From an uncultured Succinivibrionaceae bacterium (GTDB lineage: Bacteria > Pseudomonadota > Gammaproteobacteria > Enterobacterales > Succinivibrionaceae): a DNA stretch of 34,765 nt. The notes under the pieces were generated by a model. It was not told the DNA's origin and did no database searches. It worked only from the letters and a program-made list of their open reading frames with translations. Positions 17,028-25,713 of the stretch are shown in pieces. Both the position numbers and the translations under genes were made by a program. The DNA lies in the NCBI GenBank assembly GCA_944390085.1, contig CALXOT010000093.1:1-34765 (forward strand), written 5' to 3'. The stretch's first letter is position 1. Each line of letters begins with the position of its first letter.

Positions 17028-18431
17028 TCAGACTGACAGGCGCATCGTTTTTGGAATGCGCTCGGTGCTGAACAGATAGTACAGCCTGCCGCCGTAAATG
17101 ATGGCGCAGGTAAAGAGTGCAGCGATAAAACCGATCCAAAAGCCCTGAGCTGCCAGTGGCGGCCACCACAACAGGCCGTAAGCCAGGGAAAAACCCAACG
17201 GCATGCCGACAATCCAGTAGGCACCAATGGTGACGGCAAAAATGGTATGTGAATCCTTAAAGCCGCGCAAAATACCGATAGAAAGTACCTGTATACTGTC
17301 TGGCAACTGATAAAACACGCAGAACAGTATCAGTACCTCAGCCAACGCCCACACCTCTGCAGAGTCAGTGTACAGCCCGATGAGCGGATGGCGGAACAGA
17401 AGCACCAGGGAACAATTGAAGATCACAAAGCAGGCACCGATAGCAAAGGTAGCCTTCATGGAACGTCGAGCCCGCTGCCAGTGCATTGCTCCCATGGCCT
17501 CCCCCACCCGGATGGTGGCAGCATTGGACAGGGAGTAGGGAAACATGAACAGAAGCCCCGACAGGTTCATGGCAATAGTATGTGCCGCCACCACGATCGG
17601 ACCGAAGGGAGTCAGCAGGAAGGACACTAAGGAGAAGCAGGCTACTTCGATCATCGCACTTAAAGCCAGTGGAATACCTAAATGCAGGTAACCCTTGGTT
17701 TCAGCCCTGGTTATAGGGTAGAAGCGGCGGTAGATGCGGCAGGAGCGGTAGAAACGGTGGCGCTGTACATAGATTAAAAAGAGCAGGGCACTTAAGTAAA
17801 TGGTAATGGTGGTGGATACACCGCAGCCGATTCCTCCCAATGCCGGCATGCCACATTTGCCGAAAATAAAGATGTAATTGAGCGGGATATTGAGCAGCAG
17901 TGCGATAAAGCCGAAAATCAGGGTAGGCATGGTATTGCCCAGGCCTTCAGAATAGGCACGCAGGATGTTGAACAGCGCAAATCCCGGGATACCCAATGCC
18001 ACCGCATAAAGGTAACCGGTAGCGACCCGCACCATTTCAGCGTTGATGTCAGGTACCAGCCGATATAACAACGGGGCGGCAAAGAGCAGGGCAGCTATCA
18101 GGATTGAACCGGTAAGACAGATCACCGTGGCCAGGTGCAGGCGTGGAGCAATCAGATCGCGTTTTCCGGCACCCCTCAATTGCGCTACGATGGGGGAGAT
18201 GGCAAAGCATAAGCCAATCACCAATAGCAGCATCGGCCAAAAGAAAGAACCGGCAATGGCCACCCCAGACAGTTGCTCGGTTCCTGCAGCTCCGGCCATC
18301 AGGGTATCGACCACCCCCATTGAGGTCTGGGCTATCTGTCCCAGGAAAATCGGGCTGAACAGGCGCAACGTGCGCTTGGTTTCTGTACCAAATGAAGGCA
18401 CATTCTGAGGTAATTTTTCTTGCTCCGTCAC
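17028..18431 (-). CDS. MATE-family multidrug exporter, NorM type
   Basis: A 467-residue membrane protein with about 12 helices, of the NorM branch of the MATE family, which exports cationic drugs in exchange for Na+ or H+. The three acids of the NorM cation site are all present: D42 in TM1 (GVVDTLMAG), the glutamate in SAMIEVACF (TM7) and the aspartate in YQLPDSIQV (TM10). AQLRGAGKRD and GFKDSHTIF are further family signatures. It ends at 17028 after a 237-base spacer from the SDR gene in which I see no gene. The upstream paralogue on the same strand ends 91 bases before it. Confidence 0.92.
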   Translation of the reverse strand: MTEQEKLPQNVPSFGTETKRTLRLFSPIFLGQIAQTSMGVVDTLMAGAAGTEQLSGVAIAGSFFWPMLLLVIGLCFAISPIVAQLRGAGKRDLIAPRLHLATVICLTGSILIAALLFAAPLLYRLVPDINAEMVRVATGYLYAVALGIPGFALFNILRAYSEGLGNTMPTLIFGFIALLLNIPLNYIFIFGKCGMPALGGIGCGVSTTITIYLSALLFLIYVQRHRFYRSCRIYRRFYPITRAETKGYLHLGIPLALSAMIEVACFSLVSFLLTPFGPIVVAAHTIAMNLSGLLFMFPYSLSNAATIRVGEAMGAMHWQRARRSMKATFAIGACFVIFNCSLVLLFRHPLIGLYTDSAEVWALAEVLILFCVFYQLPDSIQVLSIGILRGFKDSHTIFAVTIGAYWIVGMPLGFSLAYGLLWWPPLAAQGFWIGFIAALFTCAIIYGGRLYYLFSTERIPKTMRLSV

Positions 18432-18522
18432 AAAAACCTCGGTGGAAAATTTCGCAGTATAACAGTAGGATAAGAAGATAAAACTCTACGTAAGACAGCG
18501 CTTATTCTATATGTTTGTAGGT

Positions 18523-19881
18523 TTAGATCAAGCACTGGCCAGGCTCTTTGCAGAAAAATTTGTGGTACAGCTTGTAAAGGCGCAGGGCATAGATGCAGCT
18601 AGCTATTGGCAGGGCAGTTAGCAGTGCCAGCCAGAATCCGGTGGCACCATAGGAGCTACCTGACAGGCCATAGCATAAGGCTAACCCAAGCGGGAGCGCA
18701 CAGACATAAAAGGTAAGCAGGGTCACAGCAAGCACGCTGCGCCCTGCCCCAAAGGCTCGCAGCTGGAAGGACAGTACACACTGTGCGTTTTCGAAAATCT
18801 GGGTGAACAGGGCAAAACCCAGCAGGTAAGAGGCGCGTTGTGCCGTGATCTGATCTGAGGTAAAAAGGGTGGGCAAAATATCCCTGAGGCTGAAGGTAAA
18901 GCTGAAACTTAGCAGCATGACAAGCAAAGAGCAGAAGCATAGTGCGATAAATTCATCGCGGTACAATGCAGCAGCCTGTGCTCCTACCGCTTGTGCCCCC
19001 CTGATGCAGGCGGCGATGGACAGGGACAATGGCAGGGAGAAGATCAGGGAATTGACGCTCATGGCAATGCTGTGGGCGGCGGTCTCCCTGGCCCCACAGG
19101 GAGTGAGCAGCAGGGCAATCAGGGCAAAGGCTGAGCTTTCCAGAGCCGCAGCAAGCCCTAAGGGCAGAGCTTCCTTGAGAAAAGATCTGATATAAACAGG
19201 ATTAAGTTTTAGTCCTGGCAGGTTTATCAGTTGCCACAAGATGCGATAGCGCTTTTTTATCACTAAGAGCAACAGTGCTGCACTGCCTGAGATGCTTATC
19301 AGGGCTGAAAGCCCACAACCGGCTCCGCCTAAGTTAAAGCCGTAGAGCAGGATCATATTGCAAGGTAGGTTCAGGCACAGCAGGCTAAGTCCGGTCAGCA
19401 GTGACAGCCGTGCTGCCCCGGCAGCATCACATACGGCCTTGAGAACAAACAGTAAGGCAGCATCAGGCAAGGCCAGGGCAGCAAAGAACAGATACCAGCG
19501 CAGATGCTTTTCCAGCTGAGCATGTTCAGGCAGGGAAATGAGGAACAGTGCGCTAATACAGAGGATTGCGCCCAGTATCAGGGCGCACAGCACGGCAGAG
19601 TTCAGGGCAGCGTGAATATGTGCCGTTCCTTGCTGACTGAGGCTGGAGTTGCCGCGCAGCCGTCCGATTTGTGCGCTGCATCCGGAACTAAGTCCGCTTA
19701 AAAACATCAGGCAGGGATAGAACAGGCTGCCTCCGGCAGCAGCTCCGGCCAGGACGGCGTTACCGCACCCACCTGCTAGCATGGCCGCTCCCAGGCTGAG
19801 CAGGGCTGCACACAGATTGCCTGCGGCTATGGGACTAGTTAAGCGTAACAGGGAACTTACAAGGTGAAAAAGCTTTGACAT
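18523..19881 (-). CDS. Divergent MATE-family transporter
   Basis: A 452-residue, very hydrophobic paralogue of the preceding MATE protein. Shared landmarks are LRLTSPIAAGNL at TM1, IGRLRG in loop 2-3, PLGLAAALESSAFALIALLLTP at TM7 and the AAHSIAM segment. Alignment of TM1 shows Ala in place of the conserved Asp (LGAAMLAGG against VDTLMAG), and TM10 has Glu for Asp (QIFENAQ). The TM7 Glu is kept. I start at ATG 19881, the first codon that leads directly into TM1. The frame is open upstream to a TTG at 19998, but with no support. It is divergent from the Fur-family gene. Substrate unknown. Confidence 0.83.
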   Translation of the reverse strand: MSKLFHLVSSLLRLTSPIAAGNLCAALLSLGAAMLAGGCGNAVLAGAAAGGSLFYPCLMFLSGLSSGCSAQIGRLRGNSSLSQQGTAHIHAALNSAVLCALILGAILCISALFLISLPEHAQLEKHLRWYLFFAALALPDAALLFVLKAVCDAAGAARLSLLTGLSLLCLNLPCNMILLYGFNLGGAGCGLSALISISGSAALLLLVIKKRYRILWQLINLPGLKLNPVYIRSFLKEALPLGLAAALESSAFALIALLLTPCGARETAAHSIAMSVNSLIFSLPLSLSIAACIRGAQAVGAQAAALYRDEFIALCFCSLLVMLLSFSFTFSLRDILPTLFTSDQITAQRASYLLGFALFTQIFENAQCVLSFQLRAFGAGRSVLAVTLLTFYVCALPLGLALCYGLSGSSYGATGFWLALLTALPIASCIYALRLYKLYHKFFCKEPGQCLI

Positions 19882-20021
19882 GCTTATACTTATAATTGTA
19901 AAAACAGGGTTTGAGTCCTGTAATTTGAAAGTATGGCTGTACAAAGGGGGCCTTAACGGTACCCTTCTCTGATTTATGTTGCCAATAGTTGTCCACAACC
20001 TTCAGCCCGATAAATTATATC

Positions 20022-20039
20022 AGCGCAAAAGCTTGCGCT
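20022..20039. promoter_or_regulatory. Inverted repeat in the MATE/Fur divergent region
   Basis: AGCGCAA (20022-20028) and TTGCGCT (20033-20039) form a 7+4+7 inverted repeat, the clearest dyad in the 214 bases between the two divergent starts. It does not resemble a Fur or PerR box. Confidence 0.35.
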
Positions 20040-20095
20040 TTGCGTCTGCCATTTTTAAAATTTAGATCATTAATCCAGCTGATGTAAGAAAAATT

Positions 20096-20545
20096 ATGAA
20101 AAGCAGGCGCAATACCATTCAGCAGGCCTTAGTGCTTGAGGCAGTGCGCAGCTTGGGCTCCCACGCTACTGCCGATGATATTTTCAGGGAAGCTTCCAGT
20201 CATTATGCCAATCTTAGCCGGGCAACGGTTTACCGCGTCTTAAAAAGATTAAATGAGGAAGGGAAAATAGCCTTAATTGAACTGTCAGGTGCAGCAGAGC
20301 ATTATGATCATGAGGTAAAACCCCATTATCATCTGCGCTGTGTCAAATGTGGACAGATCTTTGATGCTGACATGCCTTATCTGGGGCAGCTGGAACAGAA
20401 TATTAAGGATAAGCAGGGGTTTGTGATTTTAGGCTATGATCTGATGTTCCGTTGTATCTGTCCGCACTGTCAGCACCAGATCGAAGAAGAAAAAGCACAG
20501 GCGGAAAAACCGGTGGATAAGCCTGAAAATAGCTCTGCCGCCTGA
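20096..20545 (+). CDS. Fur-family metalloregulator (PerR/Fur-like)
   Basis: A 149-residue repressor. The winged helix is at about 1-75 with the recognition helix in NLSRATVYRVLKRLNEEGKI. The dimerisation and metal domain follows with HYDHEVKPHYHLRCVKCG and a second pair, CICPHC, giving the two CxxC structural-zinc pairs. The first 20 residues (MKSRRNTIQQALVLEAVRSL) resemble PerR more than E. coli Fur, but sequence by eye does not separate peroxide from iron sensing. The C-terminal tail (EEEKAQAEKPVDKPENSSAA) is low complexity. The gene diverges from the second MATE gene and may control it. Ribosome-binding site weak. Confidence 0.88.
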   Translation: MKSRRNTIQQALVLEAVRSLGSHATADDIFREASSHYANLSRATVYRVLKRLNEEGKIALIELSGAAEHYDHEVKPHYHLRCVKCGQIFDADMPYLGQLEQNIKDKQGFVILGYDLMFRCICPHCQHQIEEEKAQAEKPVDKPENSSAA

Positions 20546-20592
20546 AACAATGGCAGATTTTGCGAAAAACTGTGGTATCTGAAGATACTTGA

Positions 20593-20621
20593 AGTCAGCA
20601 CCTGCCCTGCAGGTGCTGGCT
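20593..20621. terminator. Hairpin between the convergent Fur-family and metG genes
   Basis: CAGCACCTGC (20596-20605) pairs perfectly with GCAGGTGCTG (20609-20618) around CCT, and the stem extends to 20593-20621 with one G.T pair. The flanks are only moderately T-rich. Confidence 0.6.
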
Positions 20622-20641
20622 CAGGAATTTTTAGATTAGGT

Positions 20642-22672
20642 TTAGTGTACCTTACTGCCAATGGGAGCAGGATCATCTGCTGAAAGCAGATAAATATCCT
20701 TGCCGCCTTCTCCTGCCGCCATTACCATGCCTTGCGACAGGCCAAACTTCATCTGACGGGGCTTGAGATTGGCCACCACGATGACCTTACGGCCGATTAA
20801 GGCCTCAGGCTGGTATACCCCCTTGATACCGGCAAAGACCTGACGCTGCTCAAAGCCTAAATCAAGCTTCAGTTTGAGCAGTTTGCGAGCCTCAGGCACT
20901 TCTTGCGCCTCAAGTACTTTAGCTACGCGCAGATCAAGCTTGGTAAAATCATCGATGGTGATCTCAGGGGCCAGCGGCACATACTCGCTGGCAGTGTCAG
21001 CGCTCTGAACTGTTTTAGTGGCAGCAGCTTCCTTTAAATCCTGCTTGCTGTCCTCGATCATGGCCTCCACAGCCTTGGGATCGATGCGGGCAAACAGGGG
21101 CTTGAACGGTTTGATTTCATGATCAAGTAGCGGTTGGGCTGCAGTAGTGAACTCAAGCTGATCATTAAGGAAATCCTGGCTTGCTGCATAGACTTCAGGC
21201 AGGATCGGAGACAAATAGGTAATAAGGGCTTTAAAGCAGTTCAAGGCCTGGGTACAGACCTGATGCAGGCGCTCATTATTGGCCTCATCCTTGGCCAGCA
21301 CCCATGGAGCTTCGCTGTCTACAAAGCGGTTGGCCTCGTCAGCCAGAGCCATGATGGTGCGTACGGCTTCGGCATAGTTGCGCTCTTCATAGGATTTTTC
21401 AATATGGCTGGCAGCAGCACTGAATTTTGCTGCAAGCTCCTGATTATAGAGCTGTGCGCTTAAGCGTCCGCCAAAACGTTTGTTGATAAAGCCTGCACTG
21501 CGGGAGGCTAAATTCACTACCTTGCCGACGATATCTGAATTGACTCTAGCGATGAAATCATCTAACGCTAAATCAAGATCTACCGCCTGATTGTTCATCT
21601 TGGAGGCAAAATAGTAACGCAGGCATTCGGGTTTTAAATGTTTCAGGTAGGTGGATGCCTTGATGAAGGTGCCCTTGGATTTGGACATCTTGGCGCCATT
21701 GACCGTGACATAGCCGTGTACAAAAATCTTGGTAGGCAGGCGGTGATCAGAGCCTTTAAGGGTGGCAGGCCAGAACAGGGAATGGAAATAGAGGATGTCT
21801 TTGCCAATAAAGTGATAAAGCTCTTTGTCAGAGTCAAGCTTCCAGAAAGCATCAAAATCCACGCCTTGCCGGTCGCAGAAGTTTTTGAAGGAGGCCATGT
21901 AGCCTATCGGTGCATCGAGCCAGACGTAGAAAAACTTATTATCAGCATCCGGGATCGGGAAGCCAAAATAGGGGGCATCGCGCGACAGATCCCAAGGCTT
22001 TAAACCCTGAGCAAACCACTCTTCAAGTTTATTGGCCATCTCTGGAGGTAGTACTTCCTTGACATAGCCATGCAGGAAGTCGGTGAACTTTGGCAGATCA
22101 AAGAAATAATGTTCACTTTCCTTTAAGATCGGGGTGGCGCCGGAGACGGTGGAATAAGGTTCCTTCAGCTCGGTGGGGTTGTAGGTGGCAGAGCAGACTT
22201 CACAGTTATCCCCGTATTGATCCTTAGCTCCACAGCGGGGGCAGATCCCCTTGACAAAGCGATCGGGCAGGAACATGTTCTTGACCGGATCGTAAAGCTG
22301 GGAAATGGTCTTGGTGAAGATATAGCCGCGTTCGCGCAGCTTTAAATAAATCTGCTGTGAAAAGGCCTGGTTTTCAGGGGAATGGGTACGGTAGTAATTG
22401 TCGTAATTAATCAGGAATCCCTGCATGTCGGCACGGTGGCTGATCCCCACTTCCTCAATCAGCTGTTCGGGAGTCTTACCCTGTGACTGGGCCTTGATCA
22501 TCACCGGGGTACCATGGCAGTCATCGGCACAGACGTAATAAACCTCATTGCCCATGGCACGCTCAAAGCGGGTAAAGATATCTGACTGAATATGTTCCAA
22601 CATGTGCCCTAAATGGATCGGACCATTGGCGTAGGGCAGAGCTGAGGTGACTAACATTGAACGTTTGCTCAT
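20642..22672 (-). CDS. metG: Methionyl-tRNA synthetase
   Basis: A class I synthetase charging tRNA-Met. The HIGH-type motif is HLGH at residues 20-23 (ALPYANGPIHLGHMLEH). The KMSKS loop is in NGAKMSKSKGTFI. The CP-domain zinc site is CPRCGAKDQYGDNCEVC. The C-terminal EMAP/Trbp111-like tRNA-binding and dimer domain is present (DLRVAKVLEAQEVPEARKLL ... GLSQGMVMAAGEG). The 676 residues match E. coli (677). I start at ATG 22672 because MSKRSMLVTSALPYANG fits the family and AGGA stands 8-9 bases away. A 10-residue upstream extension is unlikely. Confidence 0.97.
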   Translation of the reverse strand: MSKRSMLVTSALPYANGPIHLGHMLEHIQSDIFTRFERAMGNEVYYVCADDCHGTPVMIKAQSQGKTPEQLIEEVGISHRADMQGFLINYDNYYRTHSPENQAFSQQIYLKLRERGYIFTKTISQLYDPVKNMFLPDRFVKGICPRCGAKDQYGDNCEVCSATYNPTELKEPYSTVSGATPILKESEHYFFDLPKFTDFLHGYVKEVLPPEMANKLEEWFAQGLKPWDLSRDAPYFGFPIPDADNKFFYVWLDAPIGYMASFKNFCDRQGVDFDAFWKLDSDKELYHFIGKDILYFHSLFWPATLKGSDHRLPTKIFVHGYVTVNGAKMSKSKGTFIKASTYLKHLKPECLRYYFASKMNNQAVDLDLALDDFIARVNSDIVGKVVNLASRSAGFINKRFGGRLSAQLYNQELAAKFSAAASHIEKSYEERNYAEAVRTIMALADEANRFVDSEAPWVLAKDEANNERLHQVCTQALNCFKALITYLSPILPEVYAASQDFLNDQLEFTTAAQPLLDHEIKPFKPLFARIDPKAVEAMIEDSKQDLKEAAATKTVQSADTASEYVPLAPEITIDDFTKLDLRVAKVLEAQEVPEARKLLKLKLDLGFEQRQVFAGIKGVYQPEALIGRKVIVVANLKPRQMKFGLSQGMVMAAGEGGKDIYLLSADDPAPIGSKVH

Positions 22673-22710
22673 GGCTTTTTCCTGATTTTTTATAAATCTC
22701 AAATATTAAG

Positions 22711-22733
22711 ACCGCAAAATACAAATTTGCGGT
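22711..22733 (-). other. Hairpin in the metG leader
   Basis: ACCGCAAA (22711-22718) pairs perfectly with TTTGCGGT (22726-22733), loop of 7. Read leftward it lies 39 bases before the metG ATG and is followed by CTTAATATTT, so it could end EamA transcripts or sit in the metG leader. Confidence 0.4.
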
Positions 22734-22817
22734 ACTACACGATTAATTTTTATCAAAATTCTGTTCAGGCTGTGGTCTTATTGCCGTCAGGGGCATATTT
22801 TAGCAAGATTTGTCTGT

Positions 22818-23726
22818 TCAGGCTCTGTCACGTAAGAACAGGCGCGGATTTAACTGTGCGATGATTACGGCACACAGCATTACAGCACAGCCTAAATATT
22901 GTCTGGAGCTGAGGCTTTCATCGAGGATAAGCCAGCCAAAGAATACAGCCATTACTGATTCTAAGGACAGAATAATGGTGGCTATAGTTGGATTGATTCC
23001 GCGTTGCCCGACAATCTGCAGGGTGTAGGCCACGCCGTTTGACATAATGCCGCACCATAAAATAGCCGGAGCTGCGGCGAGCAGTCTCTCAAGGCTCAGT
23101 TCCTGATCAAAGAGCAACATGGTAATAAGGCCGAGGGCGGAGGCAACTGCAAATTGCCCGCAGGAAAGTTCCACTCCGTCTATCTTTTCTACAAAATGAG
23201 CAATCACCAGGATATGCAGTGCAAAGATTACGGCGCAGATCAGAATTAACAGATCGCCTGTCTGCAGCGTCAGGCGCGAAGGATCATCAAGGCACAGCAA
23301 ATAAAGTCCCAGGGCAGAGAGTGCCGTAGCGCACAGTACCAGCAGATTGGGCCTTTTACCCAGGCACCAGGAGATTAGTGGCACGAAGATGATATACATC
23401 GAGGTAATGAAACCGGCCTTAGAGGCCTCGGTGTAGACCAGTCCAAATTGCTGGAAGCTTTCGGCAGCGATAAGGCAGGTGCCGCAGGTAAGTGAGCCTA
23501 AGATGAAGGTGCGTCTGTCTGCCTTTTTTAATGTTTTGTGCTTTTTTAAGGCCTGCTTTTTCAGCAGATAAATAACAGGCAGCAGTATCAGTGCTCCAAT
23601 CAGGGTACGGAAAAAAGTAAAGGTAAAGGGGGAGACATGATCCATGCCGATGCTCTGCCCGATAAAACCTGAACCCCAGATGGTAGCAGTGAGGAACAGG
23701 AGCAGAGACTGACGCAGCTGAAACAT
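22818..23726 (-). CDS. EamA/DMT-family transporter
   Basis: A 302-residue inner-membrane protein with ten predicted helices arranged as two EamA repeats. The first opens with LLLFLTATIWGSGFIGQSIG and contains FRTLIGALILLP. The second contains LSLESVMAVFFGWLILDESL, the usual pairing of a glutamate with the last repeat. DMT transporters export metabolites or amino acids; the substrate cannot be predicted. It precedes metG by 145 bases on the same strand, with a hairpin between, so common transcription is uncertain. Confidence 0.87.
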   Translation of the reverse strand: MFQLRQSLLLFLTATIWGSGFIGQSIGMDHVSPFTFTFFRTLIGALILLPVIYLLKKQALKKHKTLKKADRRTFILGSLTCGTCLIAAESFQQFGLVYTEASKAGFITSMYIIFVPLISWCLGKRPNLLVLCATALSALGLYLLCLDDPSRLTLQTGDLLILICAVIFALHILVIAHFVEKIDGVELSCGQFAVASALGLITMLLFDQELSLERLLAAAPAILWCGIMSNGVAYTLQIVGQRGINPTIATIILSLESVMAVFFGWLILDESLSSRQYLGCAVMLCAVIIAQLNPRLFLRDRA

Positions 23727-23848
23727 AAATAACCTTAGAAATAATCAGAATTATTAAGTAAGAACGGCACTATATCAGAAGTTGCTGGGGCTGGCAGTTT
23801 TTGCCAGGCTTGTGCAGCCGCCTTTGCTGGAAATGTTTTTATTAATTT

Positions 23849-23907
23849 CCGGCAGCTTGCAATAAAGCTGCTGCCGGTATCTGAACCGACGGCTCCAGCC
23901 GGAGCCG
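23849..23907 (-). terminator. Two hairpins after the nhaC-type gene
   Basis: CGGCTCC/GGAGCCG (23890-23896 with 23901-23907) and CCGGCAGC/GCTGCCGG (23849-23856 with 23870-23877) lie in tandem, leftward of the antiporter stop. The second is followed on the minus strand by AAATTAATAAAAAC, without a proper T-run. Confidence 0.5.
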
Positions 23908-23955
23908 CAGGTACAGGCTACTGCATTTTTATTGAGCAGAATGCGTGGCTTGAGC

Positions 23956-25515
23956 CTATTTTAAATGATCTTCAATACTCTCGCGCTTGGAGTTGCGCAG
24001 GTGCAGGAAGGAGAGCACACAGACCAGTACTACCGCAGCACTGCTCAGGCTCAAGGCCAGACTGTGGGTAAAGCCTGCAATGGTATATCCGACCAGGGCC
24101 GACGCTGCAATAACGCAGGCATAAGGTAGTTGGGTAGAGACATGTTCAATGTGCATACAGCCAGAGCCCGCACTTGATAAGATGGTGGTATCTGAAATGG
24201 GCGAACAGTGATCGCCAAAGACTGAACCTGCAAGGGTGGCTGACAGGGCAATAATGATCAGGCTGCCTGTCGGATCGATGGCTTGGGCTACCGGAACAAT
24301 GATCGGAATTAAAATACCGAAGGTGCCCCAGGCCGTACCGGTGGAGAAACTTAAGAAGCAGGCAATCAGGAAAATGATGGGAGGCAGCATGCTGCCAAAG
24401 AGGCCGCCATCGTTTTGCACCAGTGTGCTGATGAACAGCGGGGTCTGTAACAGATCGCGGCATACACCGGAAATAGTCCAGGCTAAAACCAGGATCATAT
24501 TGGCAGGGATCATCGCCTGCACCCCACGCAATACGCCCTGCATAAAGGTCTTGAGGTCTAAAAGCCGGCGGCCGACAAACATGATGAGGGCGACAAGCAG
24601 TGCCCCGAATGAACCTAAGACCAGCGCAGGACCTGCTGATGTATTACCAAAAGCAGCACCGATGGTATGATAAGCCGGATCAGCTCCCCAGTATCCGCCG
24701 ACATACAACAGTGACAGGGTGCAGAAAATAATCAGGGAAATGATAGGAAGCACCATGTCCAGTACTCCGCCGTCAGCGTGCACAGTCATCTGTTCGTTGT
24801 CGGTGGCCACATTGTCACGTACTTCTTCACCGCGGGCTGCCGCTATCTCGGCACGGCGCATCGGCCCGAAGTCAAAATTACCGATAGCGATCATGATCAC
24901 CATGATAATTGAGAGCAGGGCATAGAAGTTCCATGGAATAGTTGAGATAAAGGCATCCATCTCACTTTCAAAAGCACCGGTGGCCTTGATGTTGGAGCCA
25001 ACCGCTGCAGCCCATGAAGAAATCGGGGCAATGATACAAATAGGAGCTGCAGTAGAGTCAATAATGTAGGCAAGCTTGGCCCTTGAGATCTTATAGGTGT
25101 CAGTGACCGGGCGCATTACAGTACCCACAGTCAGGCAGTTGAAGTAATCATCAATGAAAATGAGCACACCCAGCCCCGAGGTTGCCAGCAGGGCGCTCTT
25201 TCTGCCTTTAATCTTGGTTGCAGCCCATTTGCCGTAAGCACGTGAGCCACCGGCCATGGCTATGACGTAGACCAGTGAACCTAACAGTGAGCAGAAAATG
25301 ATGATACTGAAGTCCACCTTATCTACCATCAGGGCGAAGGCATGTTCTACGGTGGTAATAATGGGCATGCTGTCGCCCAGGCCGAATGAATAAATGCAGG
25401 TACCGGTTAAAATACCGATCATCAGGGAAGAGAACACTTCCTTGGTGATCAGAGCCAGTACCACTGCAATAACAGGCGGCAGCACGGATAATGCGCCGGC
25501 ATAATACGGTTCCAT
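23956..25515 (-). CDS. NhaC-family Na+/H+ antiporter
   Basis: A 519-residue inner-membrane antiporter with about 12 helices. Signature stretches are FIDDYFNCLTVGTVMRPVTD near residue 120 and YIIDSTAAPICIIAPISSWA near 150. In the second half, FSTGTAWGTFGILIPI and GSVFGDHCSPISDTTILSSA are seen. This composition fits the NhaC superfamily, which exchanges Na+ for H+ or, in some members, organic acids (malate/lactate). The C-terminus is a short basic cytoplasmic tail (LHLRNSKRESIEDHLK). It is transcribed alone, divergent from the phosphodiesterase gene. Whether it is strictly a sodium exchanger is not settled by sequence. Confidence 0.88.
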   Translation of the reverse strand: MEPYYAGALSVLPPVIAVVLALITKEVFSSLMIGILTGTCIYSFGLGDSMPIITTVEHAFALMVDKVDFSIIIFCSLLGSLVYVIAMAGGSRAYGKWAATKIKGRKSALLATSGLGVLIFIDDYFNCLTVGTVMRPVTDTYKISRAKLAYIIDSTAAPICIIAPISSWAAAVGSNIKATGAFESEMDAFISTIPWNFYALLSIIMVIMIAIGNFDFGPMRRAEIAAARGEEVRDNVATDNEQMTVHADGGVLDMVLPIISLIIFCTLSLLYVGGYWGADPAYHTIGAAFGNTSAGPALVLGSFGALLVALIMFVGRRLLDLKTFMQGVLRGVQAMIPANMILVLAWTISGVCRDLLQTPLFISTLVQNDGGLFGSMLPPIIFLIACFLSFSTGTAWGTFGILIPIIVPVAQAIDPTGSLIIIALSATLAGSVFGDHCSPISDTTILSSAGSGCMHIEHVSTQLPYACVIAASALVGYTIAGFTHSLALSLSSAAVVLVCVLSFLHLRNSKRESIEDHLK

Positions 25516-25576
25516 AACCTATCCTCTGGTTTGGTTGCATCAAAACAGTGCGCTTTTCTCGGGTAAAAGCGCGCTG

Positions 25577-25585
25577 ATTATAACA
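25577..25585 (-). promoter_or_regulatory. Extended -10 promoter element of the nhaC-type gene
   Basis: On the minus strand TG-T-TATAAT (25585 down to 25577) is a perfect extended -10 element, 62 bases upstream of the ATG at 25515. No clear -35 box. Confidence 0.55.
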
Positions 25586-25713
25586 CGCACAGGCTTTTAT
25601 CCGGCTTTTTTGCGATATTGTCATAAAATAGTGCAAAAACCTTAGTTAATTTAAGTGGCAACAGGCTGTAAGCCTAGCTGTGCCAGATGCCAGTACAGAA
25701 ACTTGAGGTTTGT

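Noticed and set aside
19882..19998. 39-residue N-terminal extension of the second MATE protein
   Set aside because: TTG start, no ribosome-binding site, and a basic hydrophilic stretch before TM1 not seen in the paralogue.
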